A stretch of DNA of 64,000 nt from Chlamydiota bacterium (GTDB lineage Bacteria; Auribacterota; Tritonobacteria; UBA1439), in assembly GCA_012729785.1 (NCBI GenBank), contig JAAYCL010000021.1, forward strand, positions 1 through 64,000, written 5' to 3'. Below the pieces are notes generated by a model. The model did not search any database, had not been told where the DNA came from, and saw nothing but the letters and a program-made list of their open reading frames with translations. Positions 50,730 through 61,476 of the stretch are shown here, one piece after another. Made by a program: the position numbers and the translations under genes. Within the stretch, counting starts at the first letter, position 1. Each line of letters begins with the position of its first letter.

Positions 50730-53126
50730 ATGAAGATCCTGTACCGGTGGCTTGCGGAATTCGTGGAGTGCCCGCTTCCCGCGGAGGAGCTCGCCGGCCG
50801 CCTCACCGGCGCCGGCCTCGAGGTCGAGGGGGTGACCCGGCTCGACCCCGGCCCGCCGGGGCTCGTCACGGCGCGGATCCTCTCCGTCGAGCCGCATCCC
50901 GCCGCCGACCGCCTCACCGTCTGCCGGGTGAGCGACGGCGCGCGCGACTACACGGTCGTCTGCGGCGCGCCGAACGTCCGTGCCGGCGAAACCGCACCGT
51001 TCGCCGCGGTCGGGACCCGGCTCCCGGGCGGGATCGCGATCAGGAAGGCGAAGCTGCGCGGCGTCGTCTCGGAGGGGATGCTCTGCTCGGAGCGCGAGCT
51101 CGGCCTCGGCGAGGACGCCGCGGGGATACTGCTCCTCGGCCCCGACTGCCGGGCGGGCATTTCGCTCGCCGAGGCGCTCGGGCTCGACGACTGGCTGCTC
51201 GACGTCAACGTGCCCCCGAACCGTCCCGACTGCCTCGGCGTCATCGGCATCGCGCGGGAGGTCTCGGCGCTCCTGCGCGTCCCGCTCCGCGTCGCCCCCC
51301 CGCATGTCGCGGAGGGCCCCGAGCCGACCGCCGCCCGCGCCCGGGTGTCCGTCGAGCGCTTCGACCTGTGCCCCCGCTACACGGCGCGTCTCGTCGTCGG
51401 CGCGCGGCCGGTCCCGTCCCCGTTCCCCGTGCGGCGGCGGCTCGCCCTCTCGGGCGTGCGGGCGATCAACGCGATCGTGGACGCGACGAACTACGTGATG
51501 CTCGAATACGGCCAGCCGCTCCACGCATTCGATTTCGCGAGGATCGAGGGGGGGGGCGTCGAGGCGCGCGCGGCGAGGCCCGGCGAGAGGATCGTCACGA
51601 TCGACGGGAGGGAGCGGGAGCTCCCCGGGGGGACGCTCGTCATCGCCGATGCCCGGGGGCCGGTCGCCGTCGCGGGGCTGATGGGCGGCGCGGGGAGCGA
51701 GGTGGGGCCGGACACCGCCGAGGTGCTGCTCGAGAGCGCCTGCTTCGACCCGGCGACGGTGCGGCGGGCATCGAAGGCGCTCGGGCTCTCCAGCGATTCG
51801 TCGTACCGGTTCGAGCGGGGGACCGACGTCGAGGGCGTCGCGTGCGCGCTCGACCGGGCGGCGCAGCTTGTCGCCGCGCATGCGGGGGGGGTCGTCAGCG
51901 CGGGCATCCTCGAATGCCGTCGCCCGACCCCCCCTCCGCGGGCGATCGCGCTTCGCCTCGGCAGGGCGGGCGCCCTCCTGAGCGGGGCGGTGACGCGCGG
52001 GGAGGCCGCCGACTGCCTGACGCGCCTCGGCTTCTCGGTCCGAGAGGGGGAGGGGGACGTCGTCGAGGTCGTCCCCCCCTCCTTCAGGGTGGACGCGCGG
52101 CGGGAGGTCGACCTGATCGAGGAGATCGCCCGGCTGCGCGGCTACGACGCCGTCCCCTCCGTCGCCGTGTCGGCGGTCGACAGCGGGGCGGACGGGTCCG
52201 CCCGGCACACGGGGCGTGCGCGGGTCAGGGAGGCGCTCCGGGCGCGCGGCTTCTCCGAGGCGGTCACGCTGAGCTTCATGGGGGGCGCGGAGATGGACCG
52301 GCTGATGTGGGGCGCGTCGGATCCGCGCCGCGCGGCGGTCCGGCTCAGGAACCCGGTCAGCGAGGAGTTCGCCTACCTGAGGACGAGTCTGCTCCCGCCG
52401 CTGGCGCGATGCCTCGGTCTCAACGCGTCCCGCGGCGCGCACGATCTCCTCCTCTTCGAGCTCGGCTCCGTCTTCGCCGCCGCCGGCGGCGGCGCCCCGC
52501 CGATCGAGGAGGAGCGGCTCGCGCTCATCGCGACCGGCCTGGCGGCCCCCGCGTCCTGGTGCGCGCCCGGCAGGGACGCGGACTATTTCTTCGTGAAGGG
52601 GGTCCTCGAGTCGCTCGCCGGACACGCCGGCCTGCGCCTCCGCGCTGAGGCGGCCCCGCTCGACGGCTTCCACCCCGGCCGCGCAGCGGCGCTGCGGCTG
52701 AACGACGAGCCGTGGGGAATCCTCGGCGAGCTGCACCCGCGGGCGGCGGAGGCGTACGGGATCCGCGGGCGGGTCGTCTTCGCCGAGATGAACGCCGCGC
52801 CGCTTTTCGCGGCGCTCGCCCCCGCGCCGCGCTGCCGCCCGATCCCCCCCTCCGCCGCGGTGCGGAGGGATATCGCGGTCGTCGCCGCGGAGGCGACTCC
52901 CGCGCAGCGCCTCCTCGATCGGCTAGGCGAGGCGCTGCCCGGCGGGGCGGTGGAGTCGGTGGCGCTCTTCGACCTGTTCACGGGCCCCCCGATCCCGCCG
53001 GGGAGGAAGGGGCTCGCCTTCTCGGTGCGGCTGCGTCTGCCGGAGGAGGGGGGGGAGGCGGGCATCGACGCCGCCGTCGAACGGCTCCGCGCGGCGCTGC
53101 GCGAAGAGGGGTGCGAGATCAGGTAG
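50730..53126 (+). CDS. pheT: Phenylalanyl-tRNA synthetase, beta subunit
   Basis: A 798-residue PheT with the usual order: N-terminal WLAEFVECPL, tRNA-binding OB domain (about 40-155), B3/B4 editing domain (about 210-385), B5 domain with DLIEEIARLRGYDAVP, catalytic-like core (about 475-680), and C-terminal FDX-ACB anticodon domain (about 705-798; FPPSAAVRRDIAVV-like start). It edits Tyr-tRNA. Normal length. It lies 59 bp after pheS and is codirectional. Confidence 0.96.
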   Translation: MKILYRWLAEFVECPLPAEELAGRLTGAGLEVEGVTRLDPGPPGLVTARILSVEPHPAADRLTVCRVSDGARDYTVVCGAPNVRAGETAPFAAVGTRLPGGIAIRKAKLRGVVSEGMLCSERELGLGEDAAGILLLGPDCRAGISLAEALGLDDWLLDVNVPPNRPDCLGVIGIAREVSALLRVPLRVAPPHVAEGPEPTAARARVSVERFDLCPRYTARLVVGARPVPSPFPVRRRLALSGVRAINAIVDATNYVMLEYGQPLHAFDFARIEGGGVEARAARPGERIVTIDGRERELPGGTLVIADARGPVAVAGLMGGAGSEVGPDTAEVLLESACFDPATVRRASKALGLSSDSSYRFERGTDVEGVACALDRAAQLVAAHAGGVVSAGILECRRPTPPPRAIALRLGRAGALLSGAVTRGEAADCLTRLGFSVREGEGDVVEVVPPSFRVDARREVDLIEEIARLRGYDAVPSVAVSAVDSGADGSARHTGRARVREALRARGFSEAVTLSFMGGAEMDRLMWGASDPRRAAVRLRNPVSEEFAYLRTSLLPPLARCLGLNASRGAHDLLLFELGSVFAAAGGGAPPIEEERLALIATGLAAPASWCAPGRDADYFFVKGVLESLAGHAGLRLRAEAAPLDGFHPGRAAALRLNDEPWGILGELHPRAAEAYGIRGRVVFAEMNAAPLFAALAPAPRCRPIPPSAAVRRDIAVVAAEATPAQRLLDRLGEALPGGAVESVALFDLFTGPPIPPGRKGLAFSVRLRLPEEGGEAGIDAAVERLRAALREEGCEIR

Positions 53127-53215
53127 CGCCCGGCATCCGCCCGGCGCGGAGGGGATCGGATCGCCGGTTCGTCGACGCGGCCGGCGCCGCCGCGGCGTAT
53201 CGACGGGGGATCCGC

Positions 53216-54559
53216 ATGGATCTGTTCGACGCGCAGGAGAGGGATATCCCGGCGGAGGCCGAGCCGCTGGCGGCGCGGATGCGGCCGCGGACGCTCGACG
53301 AGTTCCAGGGGCAGCGGCACATCCTCGGCGAGGGGAGGCTCCTCTCCCGGGCGATCGCGTCGGACCGGATCGGTTCGCTGATCCTCTGGGGGCCGCCGGG
53401 GTCGGGGAAGACGACGCTCGCCGAGGTGATCGCCCGGGCGACCCACAGCCGCTTCGAGCGCATCAGCGCGGTGATGGCCAACGTAGAGATCCTGCGCAAG
53501 GCGATCTACGCCGCGCGGAACCGCCTTCGGGAGAAGGGGGAGAAGACCACCCTCTTCATCGACGAGATTCACCGTTTCAACAAGGCGCAGCAGGACGTGC
53601 TGCTGCCGCACGTCGAGCGCGGGGGGATCGCCCTGATCGGCGCCACGACGCACAACCCGTGCTTCTACGTCAACGCGCCGCTGCTGTCGCGCTCGCTCCT
53701 GTTCGAGCTCAAGCCGCTCGAGAAGGAGGATCTGCGCGCCATCGTCGCCCGCGCGCTCGCGGACCGGGAGCGCGGCCTCGGGGCGATGCGGGTCGCGGTG
53801 GACGACGACGCGCTCGAGCATCTCCTCAACGCCTGCGAGGGGGACGCGCGGCGCGCCCTGAACTCGATCGAGCGGGCGGCGCTCACGACCCCGCCCGGTC
53901 CCGACGGCGCGGTGCGCATCACGCTCCGCCAGGCGGAGGAGTCGGTCCAGTCGAAGGCGGTCGTCTACGATCGCGACGAGGACGGGCACTACGACACGAT
54001 ATCCGCGTTCATCAAGAGCATGCGGGGCTGCGACCCCGACGCCGCCCTCTACTGGATGGCGAAGATGCTCCACGCGGGCGAGGACCCGCGCTTCATCGCG
54101 CGGCGGATCATCATCTGCGCCGCGGAGGACGTCGGCAACGCGGATCCGCACGCGCTCCTTGTCGCGACCGCCGCGATGCAGTCCCTCGAGTTCGTCGGGA
54201 TGCCCGAGGCCCGCATCCCGCTGGCGCAGGCGGCGGTCTACGTCGCCTGCGCCCCCAAGAGCAACGCCTCCTTCCTCGGGATCGAGAAGGCGCTCGAGGC
54301 GGTGCGCAGCCGCCCGGTGATGGAGGTCCCCGACGCCGTGAAGGGGACCGGCTACGCGGGCGCGGCGAAACTCGGCCGGGGGGAGGGGTACACGTACGGG
54401 CACGGCCCGAGAAGCGAGACCGGAGACCCGGCGTTCACGCCGGCCGAACTGCGCCTCTACGCACCGTGGGCAAGCGGCTACGAGAAGATCATACGGAAGC
54501 GTCTCGAGGCCTGGCGGAAGGGCCGCGGGGAGCGGAAGGAGGCGGCGGGGCCGCGATGA
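53216..54559 (+). CDS. rarA: Replication-associated recombination protein A
   Basis: A 447-residue clamp-loader-like AAA+ ATPase: [18 protein letters not shown], Walker [15 protein letters not shown], Walker [17 protein letters not shown], sensor 1 [12 protein letters not shown] and the C-terminal MgsA domain (about 270-420). It acts at stalled replication forks. ATG 53216 was chosen over earlier in-frame codons lying inside pheT. It overlaps the next gene by 4 bp. Confidence 0.95.
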   Translation: MDLFDAQERDIPAEAEPLAARMRPRTLDEFQGQRHILGEGRLLSRAIASDRIGSLILWGPPGSGKTTLAEVIARATHSRFERISAVMANVEILRKAIYAARNRLREKGEKTTLFIDEIHRFNKAQQDVLLPHVERGGIALIGATTHNPCFYVNAPLLSRSLLFELKPLEKEDLRAIVARALADRERGLGAMRVAVDDDALEHLLNACEGDARRALNSIERAALTTPPGPDGAVRITLRQAEESVQSKAVVYDRDEDGHYDTISAFIKSMRGCDPDAALYWMAKMLHAGEDPRFIARRIIICAAEDVGNADPHALLVATAAMQSLEFVGMPEARIPLAQAAVYVACAPKSNASFLGIEKALEAVRSRPVMEVPDAVKGTGYAGAAKLGRGEGYTYGHGPRSETGDPAFTPAELRLYAPWASGYEKIIRKRLEAWRKGRGERKEAAGPR

Positions 54560-55203
54560 CCGGGGAAGGCGTCGAATCCGACGAGAAGGGGAGGCTGCGC
54601 GCGGCGCTGCTGGCGCGGCGCCGGGCGATCCCGGAGGGGCTGCGGGCGGGACAGAGCGCGCGGATCGCCGCGGGCCTTCGCCTGCTCGAGGCGTACCGCC
54701 TCGCGCGGCGGATCATGTGCTACGCGGCGGTGCGGGGAGAGGTGGAGACCGCGGGGCCGGTGGCGGAGTGCCTCCGGCGCGGGGCGCTGGTCGCCCTGCC
54801 GCGTTTCGACGCCGCGGCGGGGCGCATCGAGGCGCGGTGGGTGCGCGACCCCGGCCTGGATCTCGCCCCGGGGGCGTTCGGCATCCCCGAGCCGCGGGCG
54901 GACCGGTGCCCGCCGGCCGACACGGGAACGATCGACCTCTTCCTCGTCCCCGGCGTCGGCTTCGACCCGCGGGGCAACCGCCTCGGGTGGGGGAGGGGGC
55001 TGTACGACGCCCTGCTCGCCGGGGCGGCGCCGCGCGCCGTGAAGATCGGACTCGCCTACGAGGCGCAGGTCGTCCGCCTCGTCCCCGCGGGGAGACGGGA
55101 TGTCGCCGTGGACCTGCTGGTGACCGAGGATCGGACGATCGACTGCGCGAGGATTCGAAGGATTGTCGACGGGGGAACGCGGGCGCAGCCGGTTTCGCGC
55201 TAG
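54556..55203 (+). CDS. 5-formyltetrahydrofolate cyclo-ligase
   Basis: A 215-residue enzyme of the YgfA/MTHFS family: basic N-terminal helix ([14 protein letters not shown]), [35 protein letters not shown] and the final [11 protein letters not shown]. It converts 5-formyl-THF to 5,10-methenyl-THF with ATP. ATGA overlap with rarA. Confidence 0.93.
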   Translation: MTGEGVESDEKGRLRAALLARRRAIPEGLRAGQSARIAAGLRLLEAYRLARRIMCYAAVRGEVETAGPVAECLRRGALVALPRFDAAAGRIEARWVRDPGLDLAPGAFGIPEPRADRCPPADTGTIDLFLVPGVGFDPRGNRLGWGRGLYDALLAGAAPRAVKIGLAYEAQVVRLVPAGRRDVAVDLLVTEDRTIDCARIRRIVDGGTRAQPVSR

Positions 55204-55247
55204 GGCGGCGATCCCGCGCCATCACGAACCAGAGGAGGGAGGCGCAT

Positions 55248-56816
55248 ATGCATTTTCTGCAGGAGCAGTTCATCGCCCTCATCCTGATCGGCACCGCCGC
55301 CGGGGTGGCCGCGGGATATCTGTTGCGCCGCCACGCGGCCGAGAAGGGGTTCTCCGACGCGGAGGCGCAGGCGAAGAAGATCGTCGAGGAGGCCCAGCGC
55401 GAGGCGTCCAACAAGGCGCGCGAGGCGGAGCTGTTCGCCAAGGACGAGCTGCACCGCTCCCGGACGGAGTTCGAACGGGAGACGAAGAATCGGCGCAAGG
55501 AGCTCCTCACCCTCGAACAGCGCGTCCTCCAGAAGGAGGAGAATGTCGAGCGCAAGGTGGGGCTCATCGAGAAGAAGGAGCAGATGCTGTCGAAAACCGA
55601 GCGGGAGCTCCAGGAGCGGGAGCGGAAGGCCGAGGCGCGGCAGGCGGAGCTCGACGGGATCATCGAGGAGGAGCGCCGGCGCCTCCAGAAGGTCGCGGGC
55701 CTGAGCCGCGACGAGGCCAAGCAGCTCCTTTTGAGCAAGCTCGAGGACGAGATCAGGCGCGACGCGGCGACGATGGCCCGGCGCATCGAGGAGGAGGCGA
55801 AGGAGAGCGCCGACAAGCAGGCGAAGAAGATCATCTCCCTCGCCATTCAACGCTACGCCGCCGACCATGTCTCCGAGACCACGGTCACGAGCGTGCCGCT
55901 CCCCAACGACGAGATGAAGGGGCGGATCATCGGCCGCGAGGGGCGCAACATCCGCGCCCTCGAGGCGGCCACGGGCGTGGACGTCATCATCGACGACACG
56001 CCGGGCGCCGTGGCCCTCTCGGGTTTCGACCCGATACGGAAGGAGGTGGCGCGGATCACCCTCGAACGGCTCATCGCCGACGGGCGCATCCACCCCGCCC
56101 GGATCGAGGAGATCGTCGAGAAGGTCAAGAAGGAGATGGACGAGACGATCCGCGAGACCGGCAAGCAGGCCGCCTTCGACCTCGGCATCCACGACCTCCA
56201 TCCGGAGCTGGTCAGGCTCCTCGGGCGCCTGAAGTTCAGGAGCAGCTACGGTCAGAACGTGCTCCAGCACTCCAAGGAGGTCGCCCGGCTGATGGGGATC
56301 ATGGCGGCGGAGCTCAAGGAGGACGTCCAGGCCGCCAAGCGGATCGGACTCCTGCACGACATCGGAAAGGCGGTGGACCACGAGGTGGAGGGGGCGCACG
56401 CGACCATCGGCGCCGACATCGCCCGGCGCTACGGCGAGGTCGCCGAGGTCGTGCACGCGATCGCCGCCCACCACAACGACGTCGAACCGGGCACGATCCA
56501 GGCGGTCCTCGCCTCTGCGGGCGACGCCATCTCCGCGGCGAGGCCGGGGGCGCGCTCCGAGTCGATCGAGGCGTATATCAAGCGCCTCGAGAACCTCGAG
56601 AAGATCGCGCTCTCCTTCCGCGGCGTCCAGCACGCCTATGCGATCCAGGCGGGGCGCGAGATCCGCGTGATGGTGGAGCCGGACAAGATCGGGGACGCCG
56701 AGGCGATCCAGGTCGCCCGCGAGGTGACCAAGAAGATCCAGGAGGAGCTCGAGTACCCGGGGCAGATCAAGGTGGTCGTGGTGCGCGAGACGCGGGCAGT
56801 GGAGTACGCCAAGTGA
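55248..56816 (+). CDS. rny: Ribonuclease Y
   Basis: A 522-residue membrane-anchored endoribonuclease: N-terminal helix ([18 protein letters not shown]), coiled coil (about 40-190), KH domain ([18 protein letters not shown]) and HD domain (ADGRIHPAR, then [12 protein letters not shown] and HHNDVEP). It initiates mRNA decay in many bacteria that lack RNase E. GAGGAGGGAGG precedes ATG 55248. It precedes ymdB, as in Bacillus and Mycoplasma relatives. Confidence 0.96.
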   Translation: MHFLQEQFIALILIGTAAGVAAGYLLRRHAAEKGFSDAEAQAKKIVEEAQREASNKAREAELFAKDELHRSRTEFERETKNRRKELLTLEQRVLQKEENVERKVGLIEKKEQMLSKTERELQERERKAEARQAELDGIIEEERRRLQKVAGLSRDEAKQLLLSKLEDEIRRDAATMARRIEEEAKESADKQAKKIISLAIQRYAADHVSETTVTSVPLPNDEMKGRIIGREGRNIRALEAATGVDVIIDDTPGAVALSGFDPIRKEVARITLERLIADGRIHPARIEEIVEKVKKEMDETIRETGKQAAFDLGIHDLHPELVRLLGRLKFRSSYGQNVLQHSKEVARLMGIMAAELKEDVQAAKRIGLLHDIGKAVDHEVEGAHATIGADIARRYGEVAEVVHAIAAHHNDVEPGTIQAVLASAGDAISAARPGARSESIEAYIKRLENLEKIALSFRGVQHAYAIQAGREIRVMVEPDKIGDAEAIQVAREVTKKIQEELEYPGQIKVVVVRETRAVEYAK

Positions 56817-56956
56817 CGAACATCCACGGCAATGGTCTTGCCGCGAATGAACGCGGATCTTCGCGGATTCGGGTCTGTCTCGCAGCCGTATCCGCGGTCG
56901 AACCGTTTCCGTGCTTCACGGTGTCAACGGTATGATCTGTGGCGGGAGGGGCTGAG

Positions 56957-57796
56957 ATGATCGGCATCCTGTTCGGAGGGGACATCGTCGGGAAGCCGGG
57001 GAGGGACGCCGTCGCGAGGCTCGTCCCGCTCCTGCGGAAACGCCACGGGGTCGACTGCGTGGTCGCGAACGCGGAGAACGCCGCGGGCGGCTCCGGCGTC
57101 ACGCCGGAGATCGTGGAGGAGCTCCTCTCCGCGGGGGTGGACGTGCTCACCTCCGGCGACCATGTCTGGAGGAACAGGGCGGTGTACGGCATCATGGGGC
57201 GGGAGGACCGCCTGCTCCGGCCCGCCAACTACCCCGAGGAGGCGCCGGGGAAGGGGCGCGTCCTCGTCACCCTCCCGGGCGGCGCGAAACTCGGGGTCGT
57301 CAACGTGATGGGGAGGGTCTTCATGAAGCCGGCCGACTGCCCGTTCAAGGCGGCGGCGCGCGAGGTGGAGGCGCTGCGGGTCGAAACCCCGCTGATCCTC
57401 GTGGACATGCACGCGGAGGCGACCTCGGAGAAGATCGCCCTCGGGCGCTGGCTCGACGGGAAGGTGACGGCGGTCATCGGGACGCACACGCACGTCCAGA
57501 CGGCCGACGAGCGCCTCCTGCCCGGCGGCACCGCCTACCTCACGGAGGCGGGCATGACCGGGCCGTGCGAGTCGGTCCTGGGGCGCGAGATCGGGGCGGT
57601 GGTGCGGCACTTCGTGACGCAGCTCCCCGAGCGGTTCGAGGTGGCGCGCGAGGGGGTCGAGTTCCAGGGGGCGCTCGTGCGCGCCGACGAGAAGACGGGG
57701 AGGGCGGTGTCGATCGAGAGGATCCGGGAGAAGCTGCCCGCCTCCTCCCGGAGGCCGGCCTCCGACGGGGAGGGGGAGGAGAACGGCGGCAGGTGA
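56957..57796 (+). CDS. ymdB: YmdB family cyclic-nucleotide metallophosphoesterase
   Basis: A 279-residue protein of the TIGR00282/YmdB family: FGGDIVGKPGRDAV, VANAENAAGGSG, TSGDHVW, DMHAEATSEKIALG and GTHTHVQTADERLLPGGTAY. In Bacillus YmdB hydrolyses 2',3'-cyclic nucleotides and affects development. The C-terminal 30 residues are charged and likely flexible. ATG 56957 was chosen because the family begins there. Confidence 0.93.
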   Translation: MIGILFGGDIVGKPGRDAVARLVPLLRKRHGVDCVVANAENAAGGSGVTPEIVEELLSAGVDVLTSGDHVWRNRAVYGIMGREDRLLRPANYPEEAPGKGRVLVTLPGGAKLGVVNVMGRVFMKPADCPFKAAAREVEALRVETPLILVDMHAEATSEKIALGRWLDGKVTAVIGTHTHVQTADERLLPGGTAYLTEAGMTGPCESVLGREIGAVVRHFVTQLPERFEVAREGVEFQGALVRADEKTGRAVSIERIREKLPASSRRPASDGEGEENGGR

Positions 57797-57881
57797 GGAA
57801 GGGGCGGCGCCGCATGGAGGGCCGGGCGCCGATCCGTCCTCCCCGGCCCGCCGGGGCGCGCCGCGTCGGCACGGGGAGGCG

Positions 57882-59093
57882 ATGGTGAGGGCGCCGGGCA
57901 GGAAGATCTACCGCGTCGCGGAGCTCACCCGCAGGATCAAAATCCTGCTCGAGGGCGAGTTCCCCGGCGTGTGGGTCGGGGGGGAGGTCTCCAACGTCCG
58001 CCGCCCCGGCTCCGGGCACCTCTACTTCACCCTCAAGGACGAGGAGAGCCAGCTCCAGGCGGTGCTCTACCGCTCCCAGGCGTCGCGGCTGCGCTTCGAG
58101 CTGAAGGACGGCCTGCAGGTCGTGGCATTCGGCGACGTCTCCGTGTACGAGCGGGGCGGGCGCTACCAGCTCACGGTGTCCGAGATCGAGCCGAAGGGGG
58201 TGGGCGCGCTCCAGCTCGCCTTCGAGCAGTTGAAGGAGCGGCTGCGGGAGGAGGGGCTCTTCGACCCCGCCCGCAAGAGGCCGATCCCGCTGCTCCCGGG
58301 GAGGATCGGGATCGTCACCTCCCCGTCGGGGGCCGCGATACGCGACATCCTGAGCGTCATCGGGCGACGTTTCGCCGACGTCCGTGTGCTGATCAGCCCG
58401 GTGCGCGTGCAGGGCGAGACGGCCGCCGCCGAGATCGTCGCGGCGATCGACGAGCTGAACCGCCGGGGCGACGTGGACGTCATCATCGTGACGCGCGGCG
58501 GCGGATCCCTCGAGGACCTCTGGGCCTTCAACGAGGAGCCGGTGGCCCGCGCCATCGCCCGCTCGCGGATACCGGTGATCTCCGCCGTCGGGCACGAGAT
58601 CGACGTCACCATCGCCGATTTCGCCGCCGACCTCCGCGTCCCGACCCCGTCCGCCGCCGCCGAACTCGTGGTGGCGAAAAAGTCGGAGCTCCAGGAACGG
58701 CTCGCCGCCCTTTCCTCGCGCCTGGTCTCCTCCGCCCGGCAGCTCCTCGCGGAGCTGCGGCGGCGCCTGATCGTCTCCGCGCGGCATTACGTGCTTCAGG
58801 CGCCGGAGAACGTCGTGCGGCAGTACCAGCAGCTCCTCGACGAACTCGAGGGGCGCCTGGGGAGGTCGTTCCGGCACCGGCTCGCGCTCGGGCGCGCGCA
58901 GCTGGGGGGCATCGCCGGGAGGCTCGAGACCCTGAGCCCCGTCGCCGTCCTCTCGAGGGGCTACAGCGTCGTCTTCAGGGAAAGGGACGGCGCCGTGGTT
59001 TCGGCGCCGGCGCAGGTGCGCCCGGGCGAGGCGGTGCGGGTGAAGCTGGCCCGGGGCGGGTTCACCGCCTCGGTCAACGAAATCGTTGACTGA
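57882..59093 (+). CDS. xseA: Exodeoxyribonuclease VII, large subunit
   Basis: A 403-residue XseA: N-terminal OB fold (VGGEVSNVRRPGSGHLYFTL), catalytic domain with RIGIVTSPSGAAIRDIL and VTRGGGSLEDLWAFNEE plus AVGHEIDVTIADFAAD, and a coiled-coil C-terminus (about 265-370). It degrades single-stranded DNA with XseB. Start at ATG 57882 after ACGGGGAGGCG. Confidence 0.96.
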   Translation: MVRAPGRKIYRVAELTRRIKILLEGEFPGVWVGGEVSNVRRPGSGHLYFTLKDEESQLQAVLYRSQASRLRFELKDGLQVVAFGDVSVYERGGRYQLTVSEIEPKGVGALQLAFEQLKERLREEGLFDPARKRPIPLLPGRIGIVTSPSGAAIRDILSVIGRRFADVRVLISPVRVQGETAAAEIVAAIDELNRRGDVDVIIVTRGGGSLEDLWAFNEEPVARAIARSRIPVISAVGHEIDVTIADFAADLRVPTPSAAAELVVAKKSELQERLAALSSRLVSSARQLLAELRRRLIVSARHYVLQAPENVVRQYQQLLDELEGRLGRSFRHRLALGRAQLGGIAGRLETLSPVAVLSRGYSVVFRERDGAVVSAPAQVRPGEAVRVKLARGGFTASVNEIVD

Positions 59094-59132
59094 GGGGCCG
59101 CGCGGCGTAAAATGAAGGCGGGGAGGGGTGCG

Positions 59133-59456
59133 ATGGCGAAGGAGAGGGAGAAGGAGAAGAAACCAGGATTCGAGGAGTCCCTCGCGCGTCTCGAGCAGAT
59201 CGTGGCGGCCATGGAGAAGGGGAGTCTCCCCCTCGAGGAGGCGCTGGAGCGCTACGAGGAGGGGGTCAGGCTCGCCGGTTTGTGCGCCCGGACGCTGGAC
59301 GCGGCGGAGAGAAAGATCGAGATTCTCGCCAAGGGCGAGGGAGGGGAGACGGAGGTGAAGCCGTTCAGCCCGCCGGACGCCGCCGCCGAGGCGGGCGGCG
59401 CGGCGACGCCCTCAGCGAAACGGCGCGGACGCGAGGAGGAGCCGTTCCTCTTCTGA
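59133..59456 (+). CDS. xseB: Exodeoxyribonuclease VII, small subunit
   Basis: A 107-residue XseB: FEESLARLEQIVAAMEKGSL, EEALERYEEGVRLAGLC and a helix ending in AERKIEILAKG. A low-complexity tail of about 35 residues follows. It multimerises on the XseA coiled coil. ATG 59133 follows GGGGAGGGGTGCG. Confidence 0.93.
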   Translation: MAKEREKEKKPGFEESLARLEQIVAAMEKGSLPLEEALERYEEGVRLAGLCARTLDAAERKIEILAKGEGGETEVKPFSPPDAAAEAGGAATPSAKRRGREEEPFLF

Positions 59457-59489
59457 TCGCGCGGGGGCGGCGATGAGATTCGGAGCCGA

Positions 59490-59521
59490 GATTTGAGATC
59501 TGAGATCTGAAAGCTGAAATC
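59490..59521. repeat. Short AGATCTGA-type repeats
   Basis: Tandem degenerate TTGAGATCTGAGATCTGAAA-like units in the xseB-dxs gap. They do not encode anything and resemble the decayed micro-repeats seen elsewhere in the window (8542-8585, 12436-12510). Confidence 0.45.
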
Positions 59522-59564
59522 CGGGATCGCAGGGGGATCACCTGCCCCCCCGAAAGCAGAGACG

Positions 59565-61436
59565 ATGCGCTACCTTGACCAGATCGAGTCCCCCGAGGAC
59601 CTGCGGAAGCTTTCCGTGCGCGAGCTTCCGGAGGTCGCCCGCGAAATCCGCGAGCGCCTGATCCGGGTCGTCTCCTCCAACGGCGGGCATCTCGCCTCGA
59701 GCCTGGGCGCGGTGGATCTCACCCTTGCCCTCCACTACGTCTTCGACACGCCGCGCGACGCGATCGTCTGGGACGTGGGGCACCAGGCGTACGCCCACAA
59801 GCTCATCACCGGCCGCAACGCCTCCTTCGACACGCTGCGCCGCCTGGGCGGCGTCGCGGGGTTCCCCCGCCGGGGGGAGAGTCCGCACGATGCCTTCGGC
59901 GCGGGGCACGCCAGCACCGCGGTCTCCGCGGCGCTGGGCCTCGCCGCCGCACGGGATTTGCGCGGCGGCCTCGAGAAGATCGTCGCCGTCATCGGCGACG
60001 GCTCGCTCACCGGGGGGCTCTGCTACGAGGGGTTGAACAACGCGGGGCACCGGGCGCGGAATCTCCTCGTGATCCTCAACGACAACGCGATGTCCATCTC
60101 CCGCAACGTCGGCGCCATCTCGGCCTACCTGAACCGGATCATCAGCTCCCCGATCTACAACAGCGTCCGCACGGATCTCCAGGCGCTCGTGAAGACGATC
60201 CCCGGCGTCGGGAGCAGGGTGTTGGAGACGGCGCGGCGGATCGAGGAGAGCGTGAAGAACCTCGTCGTCCCCGGGATGCTCTTCGAGGAGATGGGGTTCC
60301 GTTACTTCGGGCCCGCGGACGGCCACGACATCCCGAAGCTCGTCGAGATGCTCCGGCGCTTGAAGAGGATGGACCAGCCGCTGCTCCTCCACCTGCGCAC
60401 CGTCAAGGGGAAAGGGTATCCGCACGCCGAGCGGCACCAGGAGTATTTCCACGGGACCAGCCCTTTCGACATCGCCACCGGCAAGCCGAAAGAGGAGAAC
60501 GGCGGGCCGTCGTGGTCGGACGAGATGGGCGGGGCGCTGGCGCGGATCGCCCGCAGCGACCCGTCGGTCATCGCCGTCACCGCGGCGATGGCGGGGGGGA
60601 CGGGGCTGTCGGGATTCGCGCAAGAGTTCCCGGACCGCTTCTTCGATGTGGGGATCGCCGAGGAGCACGCCGTCACCTTCGCCGCCGGCCTCGCCGCGGG
60701 CGGCTGCACGCCGGTGGTCGCCCTGTACGCGACATTCCTCCAGCGGGCGTACGACCAGGTGATCCACGATGTATGCCTCCAAAACCTCCCGGTGGTGCTG
60801 GCGGTCGACCACGCGGGGATCGTCGGCTCCGACGGCCCGACGCACTCCGGGCAGTTCGCCTTCTCCACCCTGAGGCACATCCCCGGTCTGACGCTCCTGG
60901 CGCCGTCCGACGCGGGGGAGCTCAAAGAGATGCTCGCCTGGGCGATCGCGGCGAGGCGCCCGTGCGCGATCGCCTACCCCAAGGGCGCGGCGATTCCCGC
61001 CCGGGCGTGTGAAGCCGCGCCGCCGCTGTCGCCCGGCAGGTCCCGCCGCCTCAGGGAGGGCCACGACGTCGTCATCTTCGCGGCCGGGGCGATGGCGGGC
61101 GTCGCAGAGGTCGCCGCGGACCTTCTCCTGCAAAAGGGCCGGAGCGCCGCGGTGATCGACGCGCGTTTCATCAAGCCGCTCGACCGGGAGGCGATCCTCG
61201 CCGCGGCCCGGAAGCCCGGGCGCATCGTGACGCTCGAGGAGAACGCCCTCGAGGGGGGGCTGGGGAGCGGCGCGCTCACCCTCCTCGCGGAGGAGGGGGC
61301 GGCGGGCGCCGAGCTGCTGCCGCTCGGGATAGGGGATCAGTACGTGGAGCAGGGGGAGAGGAGCGAGATGCTGGCGTCGCTCGGCCTGGACGCCGCATCG
61401 GTCGCCCGCCGGATCCTCGACCGCTTCCGGTTCTAA
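59565..61436 (+). CDS. dxs: 1-deoxy-D-xylulose-5-phosphate synthase
   Basis: A 623-residue DXS: RELPEVAREIRERLI, GHVxASLGAVDLT-like entry (GGHLASSLGAVDLTLA), TPP motif GDGSLTGGLCYEGLNN, HxxE-bearing DVGIAEEHAVTFAAGLA and C-terminal transketolase domains (about 315-623). It makes DXP from pyruvate and glyceraldehyde 3-phosphate, the first step of the MEP isoprenoid and thiamine pathways. Normal length. Confidence 0.97.
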   Translation: MRYLDQIESPEDLRKLSVRELPEVAREIRERLIRVVSSNGGHLASSLGAVDLTLALHYVFDTPRDAIVWDVGHQAYAHKLITGRNASFDTLRRLGGVAGFPRRGESPHDAFGAGHASTAVSAALGLAAARDLRGGLEKIVAVIGDGSLTGGLCYEGLNNAGHRARNLLVILNDNAMSISRNVGAISAYLNRIISSPIYNSVRTDLQALVKTIPGVGSRVLETARRIEESVKNLVVPGMLFEEMGFRYFGPADGHDIPKLVEMLRRLKRMDQPLLLHLRTVKGKGYPHAERHQEYFHGTSPFDIATGKPKEENGGPSWSDEMGGALARIARSDPSVIAVTAAMAGGTGLSGFAQEFPDRFFDVGIAEEHAVTFAAGLAAGGCTPVVALYATFLQRAYDQVIHDVCLQNLPVVLAVDHAGIVGSDGPTHSGQFAFSTLRHIPGLTLLAPSDAGELKEMLAWAIAARRPCAIAYPKGAAIPARACEAAPPLSPGRSRRLREGHDVVIFAAGAMAGVAEVAADLLLQKGRSAAVIDARFIKPLDREAILAAARKPGRIVTLEENALEGGLGSGALTLLAEEGAAGAELLPLGIGDQYVEQGERSEMLASLGLDAASVARRILDRFRF

Positions 61437-61476
61437 CGCCCGTCCCCCTTTCGCCAACCCAGGCACCCGATAGCCG

